Origin: Chloroflexota bacterium
GTDB lineage: Bacteria; Chloroflexota; Anaerolineae; Anaerolineales; VGOW01
Direction: 5' to 3'
Assembly: GCA_016197225.1 (NCBI GenBank)
Contig: JACPWC010000064.1
Location: 1 to 64,000 of the forward strand
Length of the DNA: 64,000 bases
Both the position numbers and the translations under genes were made by a program. The notes under the pieces were generated by a model. The model saw only the letters and a program-made list of their open reading frames with translations, ran no database searches and was not told where the DNA came from. Position 1 is the first letter of the stretch; each line of letters starts with the position of its first letter. Shown one piece after another: positions 35,380 through 42,360 of the stretch.

Positions 35380-36165
35380 TTACCCGCCTTGAATCACTAA
35401 TTTCCTCACACCTGCTGAGAGAAGAATGCGGGCCACAGCGTAGAGGCCGACGAACCAAAGTAGTTGCGTTCCAAGCACGCCGAGCAGGGCCGGGCCGGAG
35501 ACCAGGCCAAGATAAATTTCAACCGGGGCGTTGAGTTGATACGGAAACGGCATGAGGGAGATGAGTTTGACGGCCCAGGATGGAAAGAAGGCGACAGGCA
35601 TGAGAAGCCCGGAGAGGAAGATGCTGAAGTTGTAGGCCAGCCGCCCGATGCCGACGGCGTCTTGAGTCCAAAAGGCGGCCAGGTTGACGATGAAGCGGTA
35701 GGCAAAGCTGATGAGGAGGGCGAGCAGGACGGAAGCCGCGAAGGCCAGGGCATGAAAGAGGGTGGGCGGCAGAGCGATCCGGTAAACCAGGGCGTAGAGG
35801 GCCATGAGTGGCAGGCCGCGAAACACGAGGTGGCCGGTTGCCCGTCCGAGGTCCTGAGCGCACCAGTACCAAAAATAGTCCAGCGGGCGGGAGAGGTCGG
35901 AGGCTACGTCGCCGGATCGGATCGTCTTAATCAACTCCCACCAACCGAAGATGGCGATGGAGGCCAGCAGGGCCTGGGTGAGGCCGGTGTAGGTGACGGC
36001 GGCCTGAATGGAATATCCGGCCACGTGGCTCCGCGCCCCGAACAGGGCAATAAGCACGTAGGCCCGGAGCGCGCCGAAGAACAGGTTGGTGACAAGCCCG
36101 GCGATATTTGCGGTGCGATACGCCAATTGGCGTTGGAACGACAGGCGGGCGACGGCAAAGTACAT
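35380..36165 (-). CDS. ABC-2 type permease 2
   Basis: A 261-residue six-helix protein related to permease 1. It carries the same-type loop SRPLDYFWYWCAQDLGRA after the helix containing ALLASIAIFGWWEL. Start taken at 36165 (MYFAVARLSFQ); upstream in-frame codons overlap the lipoprotein gene and would add a hydrophilic tail. It follows the lipoprotein gene by 8 bases in the same operon. Confidence 0.82.
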   Translation of the reverse strand: MYFAVARLSFQRQLAYRTANIAGLVTNLFFGALRAYVLIALFGARSHVAGYSIQAAVTYTGLTQALLASIAIFGWWELIKTIRSGDVASDLSRPLDYFWYWCAQDLGRATGHLVFRGLPLMALYALVYRIALPPTLFHALAFAASVLLALLISFAYRFIVNLAAFWTQDAVGIGRLAYNFSIFLSGLLMPVAFFPSWAVKLISLMPFPYQLNAPVEIYLGLVSGPALLGVLGTQLLWFVGLYAVARILLSAGVRKLVIQGG

Positions 36166-36173
36166 CGCCTTAA

Positions 36174-36575
36174 TTATGGCCTGACTTCGAAGGATGTGAC
36201 ACCCTGCCCCCACTTGCCCCCTTCAACGGCATAAACGGTGAGGGTGACAGTTTGGGTGGCGCTGATGGTGGGCAACTCAAGAGGAACGCGCGTGCGTCCG
36301 TCGGCATCGGTGTTGGGGAAGTAAACGGTGACATCACCGTCTGGTGTGTGATAAACGCCCTGCACCACCGCCCCGGCCACTGGCTGGCCGGTGACGTCGT
36401 TGACGACAACGTTGGCGGCTTGCGGGTAAGTGGCTGACGCAACCGGAAAGTCCACCCACAAACTGGTGTTCAGGGTGGGTGGAGGCGTGGGCATAACCGA
36501 CGGTGTGACCGGGCGCGAGTTACAGGCGACGCATAATCCCACAACAAGAATGAGGCGATAAAGACGACAAGACAA
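36174..36575 (-). CDS. Small lipoprotein with a CarboxypepD_reg-like domain
   Basis: A 133-residue lipoprotein: signal MSCRLYRLILVVGL and lipobox CVAC, Pro/Thr linker, then a single beta-sandwich domain (NVVVNDVTGQPVAGAVVQGV, TDADGRTRVPLELP), typical of carboxypeptidase-regulatory/Big-type folds. First gene of the ABC-2 exporter operon. It could assist the exporter or be an independent surface protein. Confidence 0.7.
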   Translation of the reverse strand: MSCRLYRLILVVGLCVACNSRPVTPSVMPTPPPTLNTSLWVDFPVASATYPQAANVVVNDVTGQPVAGAVVQGVYHTPDGDVTVYFPNTDADGRTRVPLELPTISATQTVTLTVYAVEGGKWGQGVTSFEVRP

Positions 36576-36693
36576 AGAAAAACGCTCCCCGCGTTGTCAT
36601 GGCTGTTCAGGAAATATTTTGCTTGGTGTCAGAGTTTTTTGTTTTCAGCAATGTGAGTATACTACCGAAGCGAAGCATGCCGGTGAAGAAAAC

Positions 36694-37716
36694 GTGAAAC
36701 TTCCCATGAACTCAAATCTCGTTGTAGACACTTTGACACGCCGGACGATCCTGGTCGTGGGCGACATTTTTCTGGACGACTACCTGGTGGGCCGGGCCGA
36801 GCGCCTCTCGCGGGAAGCCCCGGTTCCGGTGCTGGACTTCCGCGCCCGGCGGCAGGTTCCGGGCGGCGGGGCCAACCCGGCCATGAACCTGGCCGCCCTG
36901 GGGGCCGCCGTCTGCCAGATTGGCATGGTGGGCGACGACGCCGAGGGCGAAACCCTGCGCCAGCTATTTGCCGCCGCCGGGGTGGATGCCGGCGGCGTGA
37001 TCACCGACAGTTCGCGGCCTACCATCACCAAACTCCGCGTCATGGCCGAAGGCGAACTGCGCTTTCCGCAACAACTGGCCCGCATTGACCGCCAAAGCCG
37101 CGAGCCGCTGGCCGATTCTCTGCAAGCCCGCCTCGTCGCCGAACTGGAGCGCCTGGCGGCGACTCGCGACCCTGCCGCCATTCTGTTCTCCGACTATCGC
37201 GCCGGGCTGATCGCGCCTGCCCTGCTGGACGCCGCCCGGAACATCGCCGGCGAGCGCGGCCTCCTGCTCACCGCCGACACACAGGGGAGCCTGGACAAAT
37301 ATCACGGCTTCTCCCTGCTCAAGTGCAACCGAGCCGAAGCCGAAGCTTACCTGGGCCAGCCGCTGGCCGACGAGCGCGACTTTGAGCGGACGCTCGCCGA
37401 GCTAAACGGGAAGTTGAACGTGGACGTGATGCTGATCACGCGCGGAGCGCGCGGCATGTCGCTTGGCCTGAGAGGCCGGGGACACGTTCACCTTCCGGCG
37501 GCCAACGCCACTGAAGTCTATGACGTGACTGGGGCGGGAGACACCGTCATTGCTGTGGCAACGTTGGCTCTTGCCAGCGGCGCCGACGCGGTGGAAGCGG
37601 CCCAGTTGGCCAACCTGGCGGCCGGGCTGGTGGTGCGGCGTTGGGGGAATGCGGTGGTGACGAGGGAGGAGTTGAAAGAGGAAGTAGAGAACTTGTCCAA
37701 GTTGCCAGGTACTTGA
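36694..37716 (+). CDS. PfkB-family sugar kinase (RfaE1/HldE N-domain type)
   Basis: A carbohydrate kinase of 340 residues (336 if the ATG at 36706 is used). RILVVGD-like start TILVVGDIFLDDYLVGRAERLSREAPVPVL is the RfaE1 signature; the catalytic DVTGAGDT motif is intact. RfaE1 phosphorylates heptose-7-phosphate at C1, but no RfaE2, GmhA or LPS genes are present here, and Chloroflexota normally lack LPS, so it may act on another sugar or in S-layer/glycan synthesis. GTG 36694 has GGTGAAG upstream. It is followed directly by a vapBC pair. Confidence 0.85.
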   Translation: MKLPMNSNLVVDTLTRRTILVVGDIFLDDYLVGRAERLSREAPVPVLDFRARRQVPGGGANPAMNLAALGAAVCQIGMVGDDAEGETLRQLFAAAGVDAGGVITDSSRPTITKLRVMAEGELRFPQQLARIDRQSREPLADSLQARLVAELERLAATRDPAAILFSDYRAGLIAPALLDAARNIAGERGLLLTADTQGSLDKYHGFSLLKCNRAEAEAYLGQPLADERDFERTLAELNGKLNVDVMLITRGARGMSLGLRGRGHVHLPAANATEVYDVTGAGDTVIAVATLALASGADAVEAAQLANLAAGLVVRRWGNAVVTREELKEEVENLSKLPGT

Positions 37717-37717
37717 T

Positions 37718-37748
37718 GGTTGCATTGTGCAACCACCCGTGCTAGACT
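37718..37748 (+). promoter_or_regulatory. Promoter and operator of the second TA pair
   Basis: A perfect 7-bp palindrome GGTTGCA-TTG-TGCAACC (37718-37734) overlaps a -35-like TTGCAT (37720-37725), followed after 17 bases by TAGACT (37743-37748). The palindrome over the -35 is what an autoregulating VapB antitoxin would bind. Confidence 0.62.
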
Positions 37749-37770
37749 GATGGCGAAAGGAGTTTTGGTT

Positions 37771-38013
37771 ATGCCCACCCTTCACGTCCGTGCCGTGCCC
37801 GATGATCTCTATGCCCGTTTGCAAGGACTGGCTCAGGCTAAACAGCGTTCGTTGAGCGCTGAAGTTGTGACCCTGCTCTACAAAGCCTTGCAGGCCGAAG
37901 ACATGCGTCAGCAACAGGCCCTTACCTTGGCCAAGATTCGCCGACGACGCTTTCGGCCCCCCAAAGGCGCGCCCAATAGCCTGACTCTGTTGCGCGAGGA
38001 TCGGCGGCGGTGA
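37771..38013 (+). CDS. VapB-like antitoxin (Arc/MetJ or FitA type)
   Basis: An 80-residue protein beginning MPTLHVRAVPDDLYARLQGLA, the N-terminal ribbon-helix-helix DNA-binding pattern of FitA/VapB antitoxins; the basic C-terminus (IRRRRFRPPKG) would embrace the toxin. GGAG lies 9 bases before the ATG. It overlaps the toxin gene by four bases (GTGA) and has its own promoter with an operator-like palindrome. Confidence 0.85.
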   Translation: MPTLHVRAVPDDLYARLQGLAQAKQRSLSAEVVTLLYKALQAEDMRQQQALTLAKIRRRRFRPPKGAPNSLTLLREDRRR

Positions 38014-38465
38014 CCGAGGTTTCGCTGGCCTATGTAGTGGATGCAAGCGTCGGGATCAAGCTTTTTGTGGAAGAAAATCTGTCTGAAGAGGCGCACGCTT
38101 TATTTGCGCGCCTGACGACCGAGCCGCCGGCTGAATTTCATGTCCCCGATCTGTTTTATATCGAATGCGCGAACATCCTGTGGAAGTATGTGCAACGGCT
38201 GCATTACTCGGCGAAACTTGCCCGGCAGGATTTGGAGCGACTTGGCAAATTGGCCATTCACGACACAGCCACTTCGCAACTAATGGTGGATGCGCTCGAC
38301 ATCGCCGTAAAACACGGTATTACTGCATATGATGCCTGCTATGTGGCTTTGGCCGGGCAATTGGGACTTCCCCTGATCACCGCCGACGAAAAACTGGCGC
38401 GCATGCTGGCTGGGAAAGAATATGTAGTACATTGGCTGGGGAATTTTCCGCTTCCAGCAGATTAG
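38010..38465 (+). CDS. VapC-like PIN toxin
   Basis: A 151-residue PIN-domain ribonuclease: VVDASVGIKLFVEE (first aspartate), FYIECANILWK (glutamate), TAYDACYVALAGQLGLPLITADEKL (last acids). It starts with GTG overlapping the antitoxin stop. Ends at a bidirectional terminator shared with the tRNA on the other strand. Distinct in sequence from the pair at 22872. Confidence 0.87.
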   Translation: MTEVSLAYVVDASVGIKLFVEENLSEEAHALFARLTTEPPAEFHVPDLFYIECANILWKYVQRLHYSAKLARQDLERLGKLAIHDTATSQLMVDALDIAVKHGITAYDACYVALAGQLGLPLITADEKLARMLAGKEYVVHWLGNFPLPAD

Positions 38466-38472
38466 TCAGATC

Positions 38473-38511
38473 AAAAAAACAGCGGCTGAAGACTCAGCCG
38501 CTGTTTTTTTT
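38473..38511. terminator. Bidirectional terminator of vapC and tRNA-Glu
   Basis: An 11-bp perfect stem ACAGCGGCTGA/TCAGCCGCTGT with an AGAC loop, preceded by seven A and followed by eight T, so it works in either direction. Lies 4 bases from the tRNA 3' end. Confidence 0.92.
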
Positions 38512-38514
38512 GTG

Positions 38515-38587
38515 TGCCCCCACGGAGATTCGAACTCCGGTTTAGGCCTTGAAAGGGCCGCGTCCTGGTCCACTAGACGATGGGGGC
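38515..38587 (-). tRNA. tRNA-Glu (anticodon TTC)
   Basis: A 73-nt cloverleaf on the minus strand. The acceptor arms are GCCCCCA and TGGGGGC with discriminator A; the D-arm has CGTCTAGTGGACCAGGACG; the anticodon loop is CTTTCAA, giving TTC (Glu); the T arm is CCGGAGTTCGAATCTCCG. CCA is not encoded. A promoter is visible 20 bases upstream. Confidence 0.96.
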
Positions 38588-38605
38588 GTTGGTGGCGCGG
38601 GCGAG

Positions 38606-38635
38606 ATTGTATCACGCGGCTTGCGGAAGGGTCAA
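38606..38635 (-). promoter_or_regulatory. Promoter of tRNA-Glu
   Basis: On the minus strand TTGACC (38635-38630), an 18-base spacer, then TACAAT (38611-38606), ending 18 bases before the mature tRNA 5' end. Confidence 0.72.
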
Positions 38636-38648
38636 GGGATGGAGAGCG

Positions 38649-38692
38649 GAAGTTAGAGGGTAGAGATTGGAGAATTAGAGATTAGAGATTGG
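38649..38692. repeat. Word repeat at the aldolase 3' end
   Basis: A run of the words GGTAGAGATTGGAG, AATTAGAGATTAG and AGATTGG (single arm). The stop codon and last ten codons of the aldolase lie in it, giving the tail SLISNSPISTL. Confidence 0.7.
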
Positions 38693-39453
38693 ATTTCGGC
38701 GGCGATGGCTTTGATCAGAGTCTCATCATCTACATGCCGGCCCGAGGGGTGCGGCACGCCGCAGTAGCGGCAGAACTCGTCGGCGTCGGTGGCGCGGGCC
38801 AGGCCCCATTGTTGGCGCGTTTCGATAAGCTTTTGCACCTGCTCCGGCGGCAGTGGCTTTACCTCACCCAACATCCGCGCCTGGGCGATGATCTTCGCCG
38901 TATGCTCCAGAGACTCCAACTTCAAGTAAGCGTCCCACACCGTCGGCCCAACCGTGAGCGAGCCGTGATAGGCCAGCAGGATCGCATCGTGCGTCTTCAC
39001 CAGTTCCGAGATCGCTTGCTGGTTCTCCGCCGAGGACGGGTTGGCGTAAGGCGTGGTGGGGATCGCGCCGAACAGCAGAACCGATTCCGGGATGATGCAG
39101 TCAGTGAGAGGGACGCCGACGATGCTCAGGGCAACGGAGGTGATCGGGTGGGCGTGGATGACGCCGTTCACGTCCGGGCGCTGGCGATAGGCCTCAAGGT
39201 GCATCAACAGTTCCGAGGTGGGCTTGAGGCCGGGCGGGGTTGGCGGCACGAGCTTGCCGTCCGAGTCCACCACGATCAATTGATCGGGTGAGAGGAAGCC
39301 CTTGGCCAGGCCGGAGGGCGTTGCCAGAATCCGATCCGGCCCCAGGCGAGCCGAGAGGTTGCCGGAGGCCCCGTCCACAAATTCAAACTGGTGCATCAGC
39401 TTGCCGACGCGGACGATTTCGTGGCGAAGTTCGGTTTCGCTAATTTGAGGCAT
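38653..39453 (-). CDS. Class II aldolase (fuculose/rhamnulose-phosphate type)
   Basis: A 266-residue zinc aldolase of the FucA/AraD/RhaD family. The zinc site is intact: Glu81 in TSELLMH, His100 and His102 in VIHAHP, His163 in AYHGS; SGNLS near residue 30 binds phosphate. Family members cleave fuculose- or rhamnulose-1-phosphate to dihydroxyacetone phosphate and lactaldehyde, reactions used by some BMCs (Planctomycete-type). Its ATG follows the receiver-protein stop with no gap, so it is translated from the BMC-associated operon. The last ten residues come from a repeat. Confidence 0.88.
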   Translation of the reverse strand: MPQISETELRHEIVRVGKLMHQFEFVDGASGNLSARLGPDRILATPSGLAKGFLSPDQLIVVDSDGKLVPPTPPGLKPTSELLMHLEAYRQRPDVNGVIHAHPITSVALSIVGVPLTDCIIPESVLLFGAIPTTPYANPSSAENQQAISELVKTHDAILLAYHGSLTVGPTVWDAYLKLESLEHTAKIIAQARMLGEVKPLPPEQVQKLIETRQQWGLARATDADEFCRYCGVPHPSGRHVDDETLIKAIAAEIQSLISNSPISTL

Positions 39454-40266
39454 TCAGGACAGTTCAGCGTCGAGTTTGAGGATGGGGAGCGTGCGCTCGT
39501 TGTTGTTGGCGTCGTGGGCGCGAACGGCCTCGCCCTCGCGCTGGCCGAACGAGTAGTGCTGGTGGGCGCGCTCGTCGAACTGTTTGACGACGGTTTCGAC
39601 GATTTCATTCGCCTGGCCGGCGGCGCAGATGATCACAAAGGTGTCGTCGCCCGACTGGCCGAGAAAGTCGTCGGCCTGACCCAGATCGTTGAGGACACTG
39701 TTGAGCAAAAGGGCGGTGGCCCGAATGACGTCGGTGACGGCCAGCGAGCTGTACAAGTCGCGGAAGTGATCCAGGTGGTGGAGATGGAAGGTGATGGTTT
39801 TGCGGTTGGGCAAGTTGGCAACGCGCGCCATTTCCTGGCGCACGGCCTCGAGGGCCGGCAGGCCGGTGCGCGGGTCGGTGAGGCTGTTGCGGGCCGAGCG
39901 GCTGATGGCGTTTTGCACGCGCAGGAAAAGTTCTTCAAGATCGAACGGCTTGGCGATGAAGTCGTCCGCGCCCAGGCTCAGGCCTTCCATTTTGTCGGCT
40001 TTGCGGTCGCGCTTGGTGGCGAAGATGACGGGCAGGTGACGGCCCCGCGCCGTCTGCCTCAAGGTGCGGCAAACGGTGAAGCCGTCAATGTCGGGCAGGC
40101 CGACGTCGAGCAGGACGAGGCTGGGCAGGTCGGTGCGGCAGGAGCGAATGGCCGTTTCCCCGTCGTAAGCCACCAGCACATCGTAGCCATGCGACGAGAA
40201 AAAGAAGTTGAGCATCTCGGCCACTTCAACATTGTCTTCGACAATCAGAATCCGGGGTTTGGTCAT
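39454..40266 (-). CDS. Receiver protein with degenerate GGDEF-like domain
   Basis: A 270-residue response regulator. The receiver domain (4-120) has the phosphoacceptor Asp54 in VLLDVGLP and the conserved Lys in IAKPFD. The second half resembles a GGDEF domain (SLTDPRTGLPALEAV, QSGDDTFVII) but the GGDEF motif reads SGDDT, so diguanylate cyclase activity is unlikely; it may bind nucleotide or serve in partner binding. It overlaps the upstream CpaE-like gene by ATGA and touches the aldolase start. Confidence 0.85.
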   Translation of the reverse strand: MTKPRILIVEDNVEVAEMLNFFFSSHGYDVLVAYDGETAIRSCRTDLPSLVLLDVGLPDIDGFTVCRTLRQTARGRHLPVIFATKRDRKADKMEGLSLGADDFIAKPFDLEELFLRVQNAISRSARNSLTDPRTGLPALEAVRQEMARVANLPNRKTITFHLHHLDHFRDLYSSLAVTDVIRATALLLNSVLNDLGQADDFLGQSGDDTFVIICAAGQANEIVETVVKQFDERAHQHYSFGQREGEAVRAHDANNNERTLPILKLDAELS

Positions 40267-41408
40267 AACTTTTGCAAGAGCGCGCCGAGCGCGGCAACAT
40301 ACGGCGAGTTGGGTTGGGTGAAGGCCAGCGGCGCGCCCTGGAAGAGCGAGACCATGTGAGCGTGGTCGTATGGCAACGTGGCGTCAATCGGGCGGTTGAG
40401 GGCCTTTTCAATCCGGTCGGGCAGGAGCATTGGGTCGTTTGGCGTGGGATGATTGATCACCACGCGCCAGGTGTTGGGCGAGATTTGCATATTAGTCATG
40501 ATGGCGAGGGTAGTGTTGAGGGTTTGGATGGAAGCGACTTCAGGCGCGATGGGCAGGATGATGTCGTTCGCCAGAGCCAGCGCGGCGCGGGTTGCGCCGT
40601 CGGGCGTGGGGGCGGCGTCCACCACCACATCGCCGAACACGTCGAGCAGGAGGCGGAACGTTTTGGCGAAGGCATCGGCGGGGATGATTTCGGTTGGCGG
40701 GGCTTCGGGCGAGGCCAGCAGGTGCAGGCCCGATTTGTGTTTGAGCAGAAGCGCGCCAACGGTAGGCAGGGCCGGGTTGGCCGGCAAGTCGGCCCACGAG
40801 GGCTTGGGCCGCAGGCGCAACATGAGGGCGGCGTGGCTGGAGGTGGGCGAAAGATCGACCAGGCAGACCCGGCGGCCGGCGCTGGTGAGGACGCTGGCGA
40901 TGTTGACGGCGAGGGTGGTGGAGCCAACGCCGCCCCGCCAGCCGGCGACGCAGATGAGCCGACCCGCGCGCGGGGGCGGCGCGGAGGTGGCCGGGGCCGC
41001 CGACGAGGCGGTGACGGCTTCCCCTTCTTTAGCGGCAGTGGAACCGGTGATGAGCAGTTCGGCTATCTTGGCGTTGAGGGCTTCAATGGCAACCGGTTTG
41101 GAGAAGTAGGCGTCGGCGCCGGCAACGATGGCCGATTTTTGATCGACGGGCTGGGCGCGGGCGGTGAGGACGATGATGGGGATGTTCTGAGTGGCCGGGG
41201 CGGCGCGCAGGCGGCGGGCCACTTCGTAGCCGTTCATGTCGGGCATCATCACGTCGAGCAGGAAAATATCAAAGGGTTGTTTTTCGGCCAACTCCAGCCC
41301 GGCAGCGCCGTTGGAGGCCAGCGTCACTTCGTGTCCACTGCGCTTGAGCATGATCTGCATCATGGTACGCAGGCCGTCGTCGTCGTCAACAATGAGGATT
41401 CGGGCCAT
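40263..41408 (-). CDS. Receiver domain fused to a CpaE/ParA-like ATPase
   Basis: A 381-residue protein. The receiver (3-118) has Asp52 (LLDVMMPDMNG) and Lys104 (FSKPV). After an Ala/Pro linker comes a MinD/ParA-type domain with VAGWRGGVGSTTLAVN: the P-loop lysine is replaced by Ser163, as in CpaE/TadZ proteins, then LVDLSPTS and VVVDAAPT. Such proteins localise machines to cell sites. No tad pilus genes are near; the neighbours are microcompartment genes, and the McdA family that positions carboxysomes is also ParA-like, so a role in placing the compartment is conceivable (inference). Confidence 0.85.
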   Translation of the reverse strand: MARILIVDDDDGLRTMMQIMLKRSGHEVTLASNGAAGLELAEKQPFDIFLLDVMMPDMNGYEVARRLRAAPATQNIPIIVLTARAQPVDQKSAIVAGADAYFSKPVAIEALNAKIAELLITGSTAAKEGEAVTASSAAPATSAPPPRAGRLICVAGWRGGVGSTTLAVNIASVLTSAGRRVCLVDLSPTSSHAALMLRLRPKPSWADLPANPALPTVGALLLKHKSGLHLLASPEAPPTEIIPADAFAKTFRLLLDVFGDVVVDAAPTPDGATRAALALANDIILPIAPEVASIQTLNTTLAIMTNMQISPNTWRVVINHPTPNDPMLLPDRIEKALNRPIDATLPYDHAHMVSLFQGAPLAFTQPNSPYVAALGALLQKL

Positions 41409-41929
41409 TAGATGTTTTCTCCGCAAAACAAGTCTACGCGAACGCGATTGACTAAGATGGCTTCGCTTGAGAATTGAACTTGCGGTTGGACGCACAGGCT
41501 GGCGGTGGCGCTGAAAATCGGGAAGAAGCGCGGGTTGCCGTCGAGCAGGACGGATTCGGGGTCAAGCTTGCCGGCCTGCTCCAGCACACCGCGCATCTCG
41601 AAGGCGCGGGTGATGATGAGCACGTTATGGTGGGCTACTCGGGTGAGGCCGGGGCGGGTGGTGGAGGCCGTCACGTTGCGTTTGGCCAGGGCGATGAAGT
41701 CGAGCGAAACTTTGGCAATGCGGATGGCGGCGAAATGGGCCATGATGGTGCCCGGCTCCTGGATGCGCGAGAGATAGGCGTTTTCAATCGTGGCAAACGT
41801 CCGGCTGGTGTCGCTGAGCAGGCCGCTCAGCCCGGAGGCTCCCACGCCGAGCGAACCGGTGATCCGGTAAGTTGGGGTGAAAAAGTCGCCACTGACTTGT
41901 TGGACAACCCGCGCGCGTTCTGTAGTCAT
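41408..41929 (-). CDS. Protein of unknown function in the BMC locus
   Basis: A 173-residue protein I cannot assign. It starts MTTERARVVQQVSGDFFTPTYRITGSLGV, has a middle part RVAHHNVLIITRAFEMRGVLEQ and ends VQFSSEAILVNRVRVDLFCGENI. Beta-rich, no signal or membrane segment, no cysteine clusters. A 161-base gap separates it from eutN, so it may begin a second transcript comprising itself, the CpaE-like protein, the receiver protein and the aldolase. It overlaps the next gene by one base. The position hints at a cargo or adaptor role. Confidence 0.72.
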   Translation of the reverse strand: MTTERARVVQQVSGDFFTPTYRITGSLGVGASGLSGLLSDTSRTFATIENAYLSRIQEPGTIMAHFAAIRIAKVSLDFIALAKRNVTASTTRPGLTRVAHHNVLIITRAFEMRGVLEQAGKLDPESVLLDGNPRFFPIFSATASLCVQPQVQFSSEAILVNRVRVDLFCGENI

Positions 41930-42090
41930 AATAGCTCCATTGAGTTGCCGCAGATTGTAGAATGAGTGGGCAGAAAAGACAACTGGGACAGGAGGCAGGG
42001 GCATTCCAGTTGGGGTGAAGTTCTGGCAGGCCACCCTTTAATCCGCCCTCCTCCGCTGATTCAGGGACGGGCTTGGTTTTGCCGGGACTG

Positions 42091-42360
42091 TCACTCCACC
42101 ATCGTCGAATCCACAATGCCTACGATGACTGAAATCACGCAAGCGTCGGGGTTGTTGAGGACCTGGCGCGCGCCGTTGCCTTCGCGGTTCACCAGCACCG
42201 TGTCGCCAATTCCGGCGTGAGAATTGTCCAGAGCCAGAAAATCACCGTCTTCCGGCTGGCCGGGCAGGGCTAGCGGCTGAACGACCAGCAGCCGCCGGTT
42301 CTTGTAGTGCGGGTGGCTGATGGTGGTGACGACGGTGCCGACGACTTTGCCGATGATCAT
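42091..42360 (-). CDS. eutN: EutN/CcmL vertex protein (BMC-P)
   Basis: An 89-residue BMC-P pentamer protein, which caps the vertices of microcompartment shells. The fold signature is complete: MIIGKVVGTVVTTISHPHYK, LLVVQPL, HAGIGDTVLVNREGNGARQVL and SVIVGIVD. The ATG overlaps the stop of the vertex-cyclase fusion gene as ATGA. It may form mixed pentamers with the EutN domain of that fusion (inference). Confidence 0.95.
   Translation of the reverse strand: MIIGKVVGTVVTTISHPHYKNRRLLVVQPLALPGQPEDGDFLALDNSHAGIGDTVLVNREGNGARQVLNNPDACVISVIVGIVDSTMVE

Noticed and set aside
34512-35534. Long plus-strand open frame opposite the ABC-2 permeases
   Set aside because: Antisense to two clear polytopic permeases; its composition (Gln/Gly/Asp/Glu rich, no domain) is the expected shadow of GC-rich codon usage.
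36694-37716. Evidence for LPS heptose synthesis
   Set aside because: Only one PfkB kinase of the RfaE1 type is present, without RfaE2, GmhA or heptosyltransferases in the window.
39454-40266. Active diguanylate cyclase
   Set aside because: The GGDEF motif is SGDDT, lacking the residues needed for activity.
40272-41411. Plus-strand frame opposite the receiver-CpaE gene
   Set aside because: Gly/Gln/Asp-rich shadow sequence; the minus strand encodes an intact two-domain protein.
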